Shown here: piece after piece, positions 46,901 through 57,993 of the stretch
How the letters are laid out: each line of letters begins with the position of its first letter
Position numbering within the stretch: the stretch's first letter is position 1
Assembly: GCA_964057225.1 (NCBI GenBank)
Contig: OZ059896.1
Coordinates: 10,230,001 to 10,294,000, forward strand
Length of the DNA: 64,000 bases
Source of the DNA: Auanema rhodensis
Taxonomy: Eukaryota; Nematoda; Chromadorea; Rhabditida; Rhabditidae
Direction of reading: 5' to 3'
Notes under the pieces: generated by a model
Told to the model about the DNA's origin: nothing
Database searches by the model: none
The model's input: the letters and a program-made list of their open reading frames with translations, nothing else
Position numbers and translations under genes: made by a program

Positions 46901-49439
46901 CTTATTATGTATCTTAAGCACAAAAAGTGTTACTACATGTATATGATTTGTCTTTCCTTTTTCGTCTATTCGGACAAGAATTCCTACTCGAGCTCGCCAT
47001 GTAGTTTATTTTTTTCACTTACGATTGAACAAAATGTTCTCATGTCAAGTGGAAGAATATTCAAAAACTAAAACTTAATATAACTTGCTAAAGAACTAAC
47101 GTAGTAAAGAGATGAGTACATTGTCTTCAAATAGAAAGAAAGAAAAAATGTGATGATACAAATCAAATGAGAAATATTTGTTGGCAGCCCACAACCTCAC
47201 CAGCTGGACTGTTTCTTAACGCGAAGAAGTAGAGAATACGGCATACCAGAGAAAGCTACTGTTCATGAATGAAAAAGACAGATATGTCACAAAAATAGTA
47301 AAGACTGTCAAGAAATTGATGTTGAATGTGACATCTGTTGAGGCAGAATAAGACGAAAACGAGGAGCGAATTGAGGAAGAAGACGCAAGAAGGTCGTGGA
47401 AATAATCAATAATGACGGTAGGCAATTATAGAAAGTAGTGAATCAAGACATTACGGAGAGGAGGAAAGGAAAGATGAGGGAAGAGAATGACGATCAGAAA
47501 CCTGTTGTTATAATGTTTTTTTTTCAAATTTGGTTTCTTTTATTTTTGAGTTTCTCGTCAAGCCTTCTTTCGAATCAAAACTCAGGTACCTATATGTATA
47601 CCACTTGTCTATAGATACCGGAATATTTCTATTAAGAAACAAAGTAATAGAAAAAAATAAAAAGAATGTAAAAGACAATTTTTTTCAATCCTAACGCTCA
47701 TCTCTTACGGTGTCTTATATCTATGCATAATATTAATGCTTGGTCTTCCTGATGGGCGGAGTCACATTAGTTCAGGGTCGAGTTGATATCTCCGGACAAA
47801 ATTCTTTATGTACATAAAATTGAAATATGTTGAAAAAAGTAACTTAATATTCCATAAAAGAGCGACAATTCTATAAAAATATCAATGATTAGTTTGAAAA
47901 TATCAGAAACATGGACTATCCGTGGGTGAATAGAAGAGCAAAGTAAACTACTACGAAACACGTCTTATCATTTAATTTGTAATACTTGATTATTCATTTA
48001 AATAATAAGAAGTAGATTTTCAGTTTCAGAGACTAAAAGTGAAAATATCGTAGCAAAGATAACAGGGAAATATATAGTTGTATATTTTATAACAAAACAC
48101 ACGTCATATGTCTAAAAAAAGTCCACGATTCACTCATGTTATCTCCTACTAATAAAAAAAAAAGATTATTTTTACATAAATATTAGACTACATTGTTGTA
48201 ATTCAGGTCATACATTAGCATGTCGAGAAGATGTTGCTTGGATGTTCCTTCAATGGGATGGGGATGAAAATGGATTCCTTACTAAGGTATCAAAAAAAAT
48301 CATATTTTGTTATTTCATCTTACTCCTGTTCCTGCAAATCGAAAATAATTTTTCAGAAAGAAGTTCTTCCCATCCTAAAGGGCGATGAGAAGTGTGTTGA
48401 ACAGTTCCTAGACAGATGCGGTGGGCAACAAATTTTAATTCTTCAGTAAACATTAATTGCAGATGATATAATTGTTGATAATCGTCTTAGTGTAGATGAA
48501 TGGTGTGATTGTTTCAGTTTTTCTGATAATCCTCGTCATGAACCACCATGCCACAAAGCTAAACATTCTGCTGATCCTCATCTCCTTGGTTAGTTTTAAT
48601 AAAAATTATTAAGTTAAATGAAGAAAGGAAGACGAACATAAATTTAAAGTAACGAGAAACTGCAAAAGAACTTTGTTTACAGCCTTTGTTTTCTATCTTA
48701 TATCAGAATTTAACGATAAATTCTCAAAACATATTAGATCATGTCAGATAAAAGAGAAAGAGTAGGATATGAGATTAGAGATATAATTAGACATCATCTC
48801 ACAGATACCTTAACTGTTTGACGATAATTTGTTGTTCTCTCTATCAGTTTAGCATTAACATGACAATAATCTGAACTATAGTCTTCATAATCTTTTTGAA
48901 ATGCTGTTTGAAAAACTGAAAGAGAGTTTATACTAGATTTCAGAGACCTAACCATAATAAAAAAATAAAACAACAGTATTAACATTTTTAATACTCATGA
49001 TCATTATTGGTTTTCTAATTTGAGAAAAGAATTCCAAACATATTTTTGAAACAAAAATAATAATATAAAGGGCAACTAGTGATAAATGCATAGATAGGTA
49101 AACAAAAAAAGAATAATCCACCAAATGAATAAGCATTGATTAGAAAAAAGTGTGTTTAACTGATTAGTAAACGATACATGATCATAAATCAAAATTAATA
49201 CTTTCTAGGTGTTTTCCTTCCCCGCTGTGATTTAGAGGGATACTATCGTCCAGAACAATGCCATTCTGGATCATGCTGGTGCGTTGATAAGTACGGAAGA
49301 GAATTTGACAAGTCACGCGTTGAGAAAGAACTTCCAGACTGTGGTCAATATGGTAAGAAACATCAATAGTTCTTGTAACACATACTTTTCAGCGGAATTA
49401 ACCAAAGAAGACGAACAAGACCTTCTTGCAAGAATGTAA
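43925..49439 (+). CDS. SPOCK: Testican/SPARC-family secreted protein with thyroglobulin type-1 domain
   Basis: Extracellular matrix calcium-binding protein of the testican (SPOCK) family. Ten exons: 43925-44000, 44059-44158, 44235-44277, 44745-44781, 44888-44986, 48207-48286, 48357-48420, 48463-48588, 49209-49352 and 49393-49439, giving 271 residues. Signal peptide MLRFLAFSFCIVTSLA. A short Cys segment (CAKLSCEKDKFCVVL ... ADCI) resembles the start of a follistatin module, but no full Kazal part is present. The SPARC EC domain follows, with GGRFLQWFSDIHHQ, VDKSLGG, a canonical EF-hand loop DGDENGFLTKKE, and DEWCDCF. The thyroglobulin type-1 domain has GYYRPEQC and CWCVDKYGREF. The tail is short and acidic, without the long glycosaminoglycan-bearing end of vertebrate testicans, so the protein is shorter than the vertebrate 420-440 residues. 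A 3.2-kb intron hosts antisense exons of another gene. AATAAA at 49488-49493. Confidence 0.93.
44987..48206 (+). other. 3.2-kb testican intron 5
   Basis: Long intron between the KSLGG and HTLACRED exons. On the minus strand it holds at least two exons of a membrane protein with a PY-motif tail (45748-46618). The remainder is AT-rich with no other supported feature. A less AT-rich patch at 47170-47470 and one at 47740-47800 could hold further exons or the promoter of the nested gene. Confidence 0.65.
45748..46618 (-). CDS. Nested antisense small single-pass membrane protein with PY-motif tail (5' end uncertain)
   Basis: Unrecognised protein. Two exons, 46618-46545 and 45892-45757, join in frame and encode MYKESMANGFAAT, a hydrophobic segment (ALFMVFLFLLA), a basic stop-transfer RHIRRMR, and a tail containing LPPAYSMPPPPSYQ. 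LPPAY is a PY (PPxY) motif of the kind bound by WW domains of Nedd4-type ubiquitin ligases. Reading past the possible donor after SYQ gives VR and a stop at 45748-45750; alternatively another exon follows. Basic residues after the membrane segment predict the tail in the cytosol. The first exon follows a TTCCAG acceptor at about 46651 and is open upstream of the ATG in the same frame (Cys-Phe-Lys-Arg-Arg), so it could be the last part of a longer type-I protein with undetected exons. It lies wholly within the testican intron on the opposite strand. Confidence 0.5.
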
Positions 49440-49725
49440 TACGCTTCGAAAATATATACACTTTATTTTTCTCACAATTATCAGCACAATAAAGCACCAT
49501 TGTTAATTAATACCAGAGTATCTAAATAAATTTAAGCATTTTAATCCCACAATAACTTATAAAGTAGGTGGTATGCTAATAAATGTGTTAAGGCACTGGG
49601 TTAGATATTACTAAATATATAAATATATATAGTTTACATGTCAGCGGGATAATAAGATTGAGTATCATGTATATTGAATCAAAAGATAACATATAACGAG
49701 CAAATAGATGTTACCATTAATTTTT

Positions 49726-50878
49726 CTATACAAGAAGCTCCTTTCTTTCAGTTTCGTTTTGAGTATACTCATTATCATCCAAAAGAGCATCTAGTCGTTC
49801 TTTCTGAACAACAGACGAACATAGCAATCCATCGCTATGAATAATACGAAGAAACAATCCTATGTTTATAAGAAGAAAAGCAGTTCCTCCTCCAAAAGCA
49901 ATCCATACATAAAAACTAAAACCGAAGGTGAAAATAACAGTAAAACCATCCCTACCTGTGGAAATTATTACGATTGTACCAAGCCCATCCACATAAGAAA
50001 ACTTGAACAAGAAAACGGAAAATTACAAAGAAAGCTATGTTCAAATAACTGATAATATTTGACAACGCTATCATCGTTGTTACAGATAGCTTACTTATGT
50101 GAAGTAATGCTCGAGAATGTAAAAAAATTGAAGAAACCTGAATACATACTGATTAACAGAAACTTATAACGAGAATTACCTCCATAAGTAAAGCCCAATA
50201 AGCATAAAGAAGAAATTTGCGAGATACTATAGCGGTAGTTAAAACAAAAATAGAAGCCGCATGGTGAAATAACAAAATTCCAGTAGCTATTGAAAGTCTA
50301 CAATTGGAAAAATAAGGTACAAATAAGCATGAAAAACTTACTTATCATTTGCAAGTAGGTCGTAAGCATCGTAAAAAAAATATCCAATAGACAAGAGTAT
50401 AATTTGAGACTCGTAATAGTTATAATAATATAATGGAGACTCGAACATCAAACGAGTATTTCGACAAAAGTAAACAAAAAGAAAAATTCCAGAAACCTGA
50501 AAGTAATGATTTCGAGTGGTGAAACAAATTGATTGTTTAATTTAACATACTGATGAGTGAATAAGTGAAGTTGTGACATTGATAAGCCTTCGTCGTTTTA
50601 TTCCTTCTTGATACGTTGTCCAACAGTGCATAGTTACCAGAGAGTTTATAGTATACCATAGAATAAAATAGCATAACAGAGGTATTATGTTATCCCAGTA
50701 CAAAATTCTTAAAAAATCGGGAATATGGTTTTCCATTCCATCTAAAAAAAATTTAAAAAGTCACTTAATAAACTAAATAATCACCATTTATTCCGAGTTC
50801 TGTGTTATTATCAATAGAAAATATACTAAATGGAGGTTTCTCTGTTACAGTTGGTCCTACATCTAACTTTGTATCCAT
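49726..50878 (-). CDS. TLC-domain multi-pass membrane protein
   Basis: TRAM-LAG-CLN8 family membrane protein. Members act in membrane lipid metabolism or sensing; the exact subfamily is not clear, TLCD/TMEM136-like being nearest. Six exons on the minus strand: 50878-50785, 50741-50551, 50496-50342, 50297-50180, 50137-49956 and 49915-49726, giving 309 residues in phase. About seven hydrophobic segments begin with IIPLLCYFILWYTIN. Family marks are WTTYQEG, SIGYFFYDAYDLL, LLFHHAASI (the His-His pair in the core), SSIFLHSRALL and NIAFFVIFRF. The C-terminal cytosolic tail is acidic and polar (about 35 residues, with NEYTQNETERKELLV). No ceramide-synthase homeobox is present. The ATG is preceded by TTTTAG without spacing, an acceptor-like site. 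A 40-nt last intron is required to join the frames. Confidence 0.85.
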
Positions 50879-52019
50879 CTAAAACTGAAATATTAAATAT
50901 TAAAAAGAAATTCAGGTAATAAAATTATAATCGCAAAAAGGCACTATAAGAAAGATGAGAATAAACGTGGAAATTCGGTACACAACTGAGAAGCAGCAAA
51001 GAGGAGTTAAAGCGTTTCATGTGTGTCTGTCTTTTTTTCTCTGGGTATGTGTGCGCGTGGGGTGATCAAAACTTTCGATTGTTGACACCATCACACAAAG
51101 CAAAGACAAGGTGAGTCAGCCTGAAACTATACGCAATCATGCTGCAGCATTAGAAGCATGAAGCGAAAATAACATAATTATGGAACAGAAGTATTAAATG
51201 CTTAGAGAAAATTGTTTTTCTTTCCAAAAAGTCATTTGAAAACACTGAACTTTACAAAGTTTCAAGTTAATTTTAACATGTTAAAGTTTGCATTGAACTA
51301 GCAAAACAAGTAGAAGCTATTTGGAAAAATTTGCTTAAATTGTTGTCAAACGGATTACCGTAACTTTATAATATTACCATAGGAATTCTACGCAAAGGTT
51401 ACGACTTTAATTTTAAAAGTAACGTCTAATTTAAAACGCGGTATTTTCAAATCAGCGTGAAAATTAAATGTTAGTGTTCTAGAGCTTTTCAAATTATTTC
51501 TTTGTTTTGTATTAGGTTTTTATTTGGGAAATGAGATTTGTTTAATTAAAAGGTTATTTTACGGTTAGTGGATTAAAGAAAAGAGAAGTTGCGAGACGAA
51601 AAATGTAATTTTAAAATGGTTCCGAGTTAAAAAAAAAGAATATGCTATGTTCATATGCTCAAGATTATTTTTCAACTATCTGCTTGACAGCAAGAAAATG
51701 CGTTGAAAGAAGAGTAGAATATATGCGGTAGAATCCACAGATGCTTATCGGACCCAGCTTTCGCATGTAGGAATGGCTTAGATTGTATCGGGGAAAGTTG
51801 TTCTGCATTTCCATTGTTCATTAATGTTAGTTTCACATCAAGACCAAATTGTTGGCGCTGTAATACTGATTTCAAAACACTTGGGAAGCTCGAGTTCTAT
51901 TTTATTTAGCGGGTAATTATGGTTGCTAGGTTATAATATCTCTTTTATCGAACAGCTTGCATTGCATAAAATAGTTTTGCTCGCAATATGAGCTTGTGTA
52001 ATTTTTTTTCGATAGAAAT
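50879..52019. other. 1.1-kb divergent intergenic region, TLC gene / SUB1
   Basis: AT-rich with a short less AT-rich patch near 51015-51065 (GT and GC-rich words). It contains the promoters of two divergent genes. No coding exon supported. TTTCGATAG at 52007-52015 may be a trans-splice or 5' UTR acceptor for SUB1. Confidence 0.6.
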
Positions 52020-52521
52020 ATGTCGTCAAGTTCTTCTTCCGAGGATGAGAAACCAAAGAAGGTCAGTAAATCTCAACCGAAAAAAGTAGAACAGAAGAAG
52101 AAAGCAGAAAAGGTTAGTTTCAATAGCTAAATTTTTTACAAAGAGATATTTAAATTTAGCGTCCACGTAAAGATTCTTCTTCGGACAATGGTATTGAAGA
52201 TGCAAGAAGTTTAAAAACTACCATAGAGGGAGAAGAGGTATACAAGCGTATCTAAAATATACAAATTTTTTTAAAACAGGTTTTCGAAATTGGAAGTATG
52301 CGATATGTGAATGTTCGCCAGTTCAAGGGAAAAACTTTTGTTGATATCAGAGAATATTATGTTGATAATGTATAGACCTGTGTCTGCAAAATCCAAAAAA
52401 TAATTTGTTTAAGAATGCTGGAGGAAAGATCAAACCGGGAAAGAAAGGAATCAGTCTATCTGTCGAGCAGTACAAAAACTTTAAAAGTATCATATCGGAG
52501 ATTGATAGCAAACTGAAGTAG
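52020..52521 (+). CDS. SUB1: Transcriptional coactivator PC4/SUB1
   Basis: Single-stranded-DNA-binding RNA polymerase II coactivator. Four exons: 52020-52112, 52160-52237, 52280-52369 and 52414-52521, giving 122 residues (human protein about 127). The serine-rich acidic start SSSSSSEDE and Lys-rich stretch match the regulatory N-terminus. The PC4 fold runs from [20 protein letters not shown] through VDIREYYVD to [17 protein letters not shown], with the conserved FVDIREYY and GKKGISL. It ends EIDSKLK. The PTIP gene starts 226 bp downstream on the same strand, behind a TTTTAG site. Confidence 0.96.
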
Positions 52522-52747
52522 AAACTTTTTTCGGAATGTTAATTACGCTCGTGTATGCAGGAATGTTAATATTAAATTTTTTTTGAACAGTTGTTTTCAT
52601 CATTAGTAAACAAACGTCATATTCGTTCTAATATTTAACGGGCAACAAGCTGGCAATATCATACTACCTGTATATCGGGATAAAGTATATTTTTTCATAA
52701 AATATTCCGAAGTTCTTCAATATCACGAAGAATAAGAATTTTAGAAA

Positions 52748-55700
52748 ATGGGTAGTCCTCTGGGTGCACTAGATCCTTCACATATTACTAACATGGTTGT
52801 TGATCAAGCTGGACTTGGTGTGGGTCATCGCGCTTTTCCTGCCCCTTCCGTAAATCCTGTACGTGAAATTCGAAATGAAGACTTTTCAAATAGATATTTA
52901 TAGCGTCTTCGATCTTTTCAACCTGAGATTAACAAAATGTTAAGTACACAAGATGGTTAGTGATATAGCTATATTTCGAAATAACAATAAAAAAAGAGCA
53001 TCACAGGCAGCATAAGTGGGATATGCGTTAAGTAAGAGTCAGGCGGGCAGAGTAATATTGGGTATAGACGCAGAGGCTACTGAGTGCTATGCATTGTTGA
53101 ACCCAACGCTGTGGTCAATTTCAAATTGTTCTTTATTTTGTTGTTTATATAAACATTTTATTATAAATCTTTTATTAAAGGTATGGACAACCAACCTCCT
53201 GGGGCACAAACAGGAACTCCGAATCCAATACATGGGCCGTCCCATTTGCAACATATGCAATCAGGTTAGTTTTATGTAGTCTACTTTTTTTTACAATATT
53301 TTTTTGAGGAAGTCCTTCTTTGGGGCAACCTGTAACTCCGCAACAAATGATGCAGCAACCTCCATTAACACCTAATGGACAATATCCTCCGGAATATCAA
53401 CAACAACTGCATCATCAGCAACAACATATGCATCCACAACAACAGTACCAAGCCATTCCGCAAAGTCCAAGTTAGTGAGAAGTATTAATTTTTTCGTTTT
53501 CAAGGATATTTTCAACATACTCGCAATACTTTATCTTTTAGTTTTAATTTTATTTTTACTGTATGCTTTTTAATCGTAATGATTTATATCTTTTTCTATT
53601 GACAGTTTCCTTTTAGATCACGGTGGTATGCAACCACACTTAGCTCAAGCAGGCGTGATGGGAAATGAATCTTCTCCGGTTTATCAACGACCGATGTTGC
53701 AACAACAACCACAAGTATAGACTTGTTATCGTTCAATTATGTTTAGCATTGTTTTAGATGATGCAGCCTGGTCCTCAGCATGGACACATGAATCCTATGA
53801 TGGGAAGTAATCAACCAATTTCTTATCCCCAATATTCTCAACAACCTCAACAACCGGGACAGCCTCCTCAACAAGCACCTCCGAATCAACCACAACAAGC
53901 ACCTCCGCAGGGTCAATCATCTCAACAAGCTCAACAAGCTCAGCAACAACAGCAATGGGCACAACAGCAGCAACAACAACACCAGGTTAATTGAAACAAT
54001 ATTTAATTTTGGTATTCTCTACTTTCAGATGCAACCTCAGCATTATCAAAGACCTCAAATTTTACCGCCAGGGCAAGCCGGTCAACGGGTTATGATTCAA
54101 AGAGTTCCATATCCTCCTGGTTAGTTTATAATTTTGAATTTTAATATTTTCTTCTTGTTTCAAATCATTTTATCACCAATATGTTTTGTATATTCAGTTT
54201 ATATGAAGCATATTGATAATGATGAGACTTTATTTTTTTGTGGGAAAAGCTGATGTATGACATGGTGATTAGCATGCATACTCAGCATGTCGACTACTAT
54301 GAATACATTATTAGACAGCTTCAGCCATGGGGAGCAATTTCGTATGCTAGAGTTAGGCTGTAATGTAGCTAATGTGACTGAATTTTTTTAAACTTTTACC
54401 CATTTAAGTCTTTACTCATTCAATATGATTGTACATTCTTCCCTATTTCAGCATATATGAGTGGAATACAACCACAAGGAGCTCCTGCAGGTACTGCTCC
54501 ACCTTATCCAGGCCGACCAGCTCCCCCTAATGCAGCACCAATGCAAAGATCTGCTTATCAGCCTGGCCAAGCTAATGGTCCTCAACAGTTACCTACATAC
54601 CCGCAGAGCCATCCTGGATATCAACAGCCCCAATATCAACAACAAATGTATCCCCGACAGCAGGTTTTTGATATATTATTATTTTTCTTTAATATTTTTA
54701 ACATAGATGGGACAACAAATGAGAGCTTATATGTCGCCTCAAGGTGCTATAAATGCGAACCACCAACCAGGTATGTGCTTTATCATATTTCTTTATTCAA
54801 TTCGAGTTTCTGAAATTATTGAAATTCTTTGTGGGCTATAATTGCTTATACTTATAGAGTTGCAATATTCCCATTTTTAAGGTATTTATCCTAAATGAAT
54901 CGAGATAGTTCGCATTAATAAAAAAAATCACCGTCAAGCAGAAATTTTGCTCAATTTGATATCCTCTTTTCATAGATTTATAGATTATCAGTCAGTTAAC
55001 CATGGGTTTTTCTAAATATAAGCTTTTAAAAATTTGAAAGTAAATTTCTTAATTTTTTATATTTTCATTCATATTCATATTTAATGATTTTAATTCGGGT
55101 GGATGATACTATACGGTGTATATAATATTAGTAGATATGAAAATAACGATTGCTGCAAACTTAGGGTTATCCATTGCGAGAAACGCTTAGCTTAATATTC
55201 TAGTTTTTTTTGATATGTCTCGCTTCCAGTGTATGGTAATGCTGCGCAACAACCAACAACTCCGCAACCTAATCAACCACCTTTCCCCCCTAGTGGTACA
55301 AATTTTGTCTGTTTCTTTTTTATATATTATTTTAGGTCCAAATCGTTTTCCTCCAGCCACTGCTTCGCCACATGGTCAGCCAGATTTAAGATCTCCCAAT
55401 TTGATGTCGCCAAATCAACAGGTTATGCAGCCTATGCAACAGCCAATGCCTCCTCAAATGAATAATGGTTTCTCAAAAAAATAACAATGCACAAATATAT
55501 AATTTATAGCTCCCATGAGAATTCCACCGAATGTTCAACCTTCCCCTAGTAGTTTTTTTGCACATGATCCTCAAATAGCTGCCAACAGTAAGTCTACTAG
55601 TGATGATGAATGCTAAGATTTTTTTTTGCAGTTAGTTCTGAATTATGCTTAGTTGGTTGTTTGTTTCATATCCTCGATGTCGAGAAATGTTATGTAGATA

Positions 55701-57732
55701 AGGTTTTCATTTTGAAAATGTGTTTGTCTAATTCTATATGTTTCAGATGGATATTACTAATTTAGCTCTTGCCATTCGCTTGCGTGGAGGTGATGTAGAT
55801 TTCGGTCCCAAAACCTTCAATGAAAAATTAAGTATAGTAACTCATGTAGTTGTTGACGTTTTCAACCATGCGGGATGTCAGGGAGTAATTACATATTTTT
55901 CATCTCAGCCGAACATTTTTTTATTTAGGCTTTGAATAAGCGTAAGCGTGTTGTTACTCTGCAATGGCTTAGTGATACTCTAACCAAAGGAGTAATGGAA
56001 GTTCCAACCAGATTAGCCCATTTGCCATATTGCTTACAAGAAAAACCATTTTTAGGAAAAGTATATTTATTAATACTTTTAGAGATTTATTGTTTTTTTT
56101 TAGTATATCTCTATTTCCGGTTTTGATGAAAGTGAACGAACTAGTTTGAAATGGATGATAGAAGCTTGTGGAGCAAAACTGACCCCCTATTTATGTAAAG
56201 CTAATTCCGTTTTGATAGCTAAATGGTTCGTTTATCTCCTTCCGCGTTCTCATAATTTTTTATTTTATTTTTAGTCTAGGGGTAGAAAAGGTTGAAAAAG
56301 CTAAAGAATGGAATATAGCTGTTGTGAATTATCTTTGGCTTGCCGATCATTATATGGGTGTTGCTAGGGTTGAAATTGAGAATGCTCGTTACCATGTTTG
56401 TGCTAATATACCTTTATATCACAATTAATTACTAAAGATATTTTGTAGACATGAATTTTTATTCTAGGTTGGTCAACCTTGTGACGTGACATGCAGTCCG
56501 TACACATTAGAAAATATGTATGAAGTAGCGAAGCAACTGCTAGTTCCGTGGAAAACTCCGTTAATGGTACAGAAAGAGCATTGGAACAGGCATATTGAAA
56601 TTAAGAAAATATTAGATTCGGATTTCAACGTGTTTCCTAATAAGAGATTAAGGTTTATATTTCCATCATACGGCTTTCTTTATCTCTAACTTCTAGAATG
56701 CACCAGCAAGCTCCCCCAAGTGAAGATGAAATTACTCAAATGGAGAACGAGCGACAAGAAAAAGGAGAACATCCTACTGTTTTTGTTGCTTTTGCAGGTG
56801 TTGATGATGACATCAAGGATCAGATATCAAGGGTTTATATCTGCCCAGTAGTACCTTCTCCTTACACTTAATTTTCAGAAGTTACGTTATTTGGGAGGAC
56901 GCGTTGTTGATTCGGTATCAGAATGCACTCATTTGGTAGCCATGCAAGGAGGTAGATCGGAACGATTTCTCGAAGCCATTGTTCTTGGTAAAAATATCGT
57001 GAATGCATATTGGATTGTACATGGATATGAGTGCAAACAGTTTATGGGTTTGCATAGATTTCTGTTTTTGGTACTTTTCCTATATTATTATAGATACTTT
57101 GGACTACTTCCTTCGAGATGAGGATATGGAAAAAAATCTAGGTTACAGTTGCAAAAGAAGTGTTATCCGAGCGAGAACTAGGCCAATATTTGAGGTTTTT
57201 TTTTAAATCTTTACTTTCAACTGTTTTAATTTAAGGATTTTACGTTTTATATAACGCCTTCCGTTATACCTCACAGATCAATATTAACTAGGCTTATAAG
57301 GTTAGCAGGAGGTAAAGTGGAAGAGGAACGTCCAGATCCTGCAAAACTAGGTTTTTATTTTTTGTTTTTTTTTCGATAAAATTAACGAGAATTTAGTAAA
57401 AGCATTAGAAACCGATACTCCTTTCATCGTAGTCGGTTGTGAAGCAGATCTCAGAGTTGTACAGTATCTCGTGGATTGTGCATTTCGTACGTAAAGACTA
57501 TGCTTAATGTCTAATTTTTTTATATTTAGCTATATTCACTTCCGAGTTCGTACTTATGTCCATATTACGTCAAGAAGTTGAAGCCCATCCGCTGTACAGA
57601 GTGAATATACCACAAATTCGGATGGCCGCCCAGATGATTCGAAGTGCTCCTGCTATACGATCTTCATCATCCACTGAAACTCAGTCTAATCCACCACAAC
57701 AACAGCCGCCACAACAGAGAGTGCGGACATAA
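52748..57732 (+). CDS. PAXIP1: PTIP/PAXIP1-like BRCT protein with Gln/Pro-rich N-terminus
   Basis: Nuclear adaptor of the MLL3/4 histone-methylase complex and of DNA-damage signalling. Twenty-four exons from 52748-52858 to 57530-57732, spliced by eye to 986 residues in phase. Residues 1-460 are low complexity: Gln/Pro/Met-rich, with long poly-Gln around 220-245 (exon 53758-53985). Four BRCT domains follow: SSELCLVGCLFHILD (about 460-555), KYISISGFDESERTSLKWM (about 573-650), TVFVAFAGVDDD with LGGRVVDSVSECTHLVA (about 745-815) and DFTFYITPSV with LIRLAGGKVEEE (about 850-940). The AKEWNIAVVNYLWLAD segment is very PTIP-like. Vertebrate PTIP has a further BRCT pair before the Gln-rich region; none is encoded between the first ATG and the Gln-rich exons here. 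The ATG lies three bases after TTTTAG. Confidence 0.9.
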
Positions 57733-57993
57733 AACTAATCTATTCTTTGTTCATAAATTATTTGCCAAAAATTCATTGTTTTAAGAAATATAAAAAGAAA
57801 ACAAATATTTGACGAAACCTACACGTGTTTAAAAAAGTGTACCGTAAGACTACAATAATTAGAATAATGTTTTGAACAGGGATTTTATATCACAGGAGTA
57901 AAAGAATCGCAGATTAGAATTTGGGCATTATGCAGAAAATAAAGAATAAATTACTCTGTATTTATATAAGTAGCAAATTATAGGCAAGAAATT
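57733..57993. other. Convergent 3' intergenic region PTIP / DNMBP
   Basis: 261 AT-rich bases between two stop codons on opposite strands. It must hold both 3' UTRs, possibly overlapping. Nothing else seen. Confidence 0.7.

Noticed and set aside
46950-47000. Adjacent SacI, XhoI and EcoRI-like sites (GAGCTCGAG and GAATTC) suggesting vector linker
   Set aside because: The sites are separated by ordinary AT-rich intron sequence with no vector context; coincidence is more likely.
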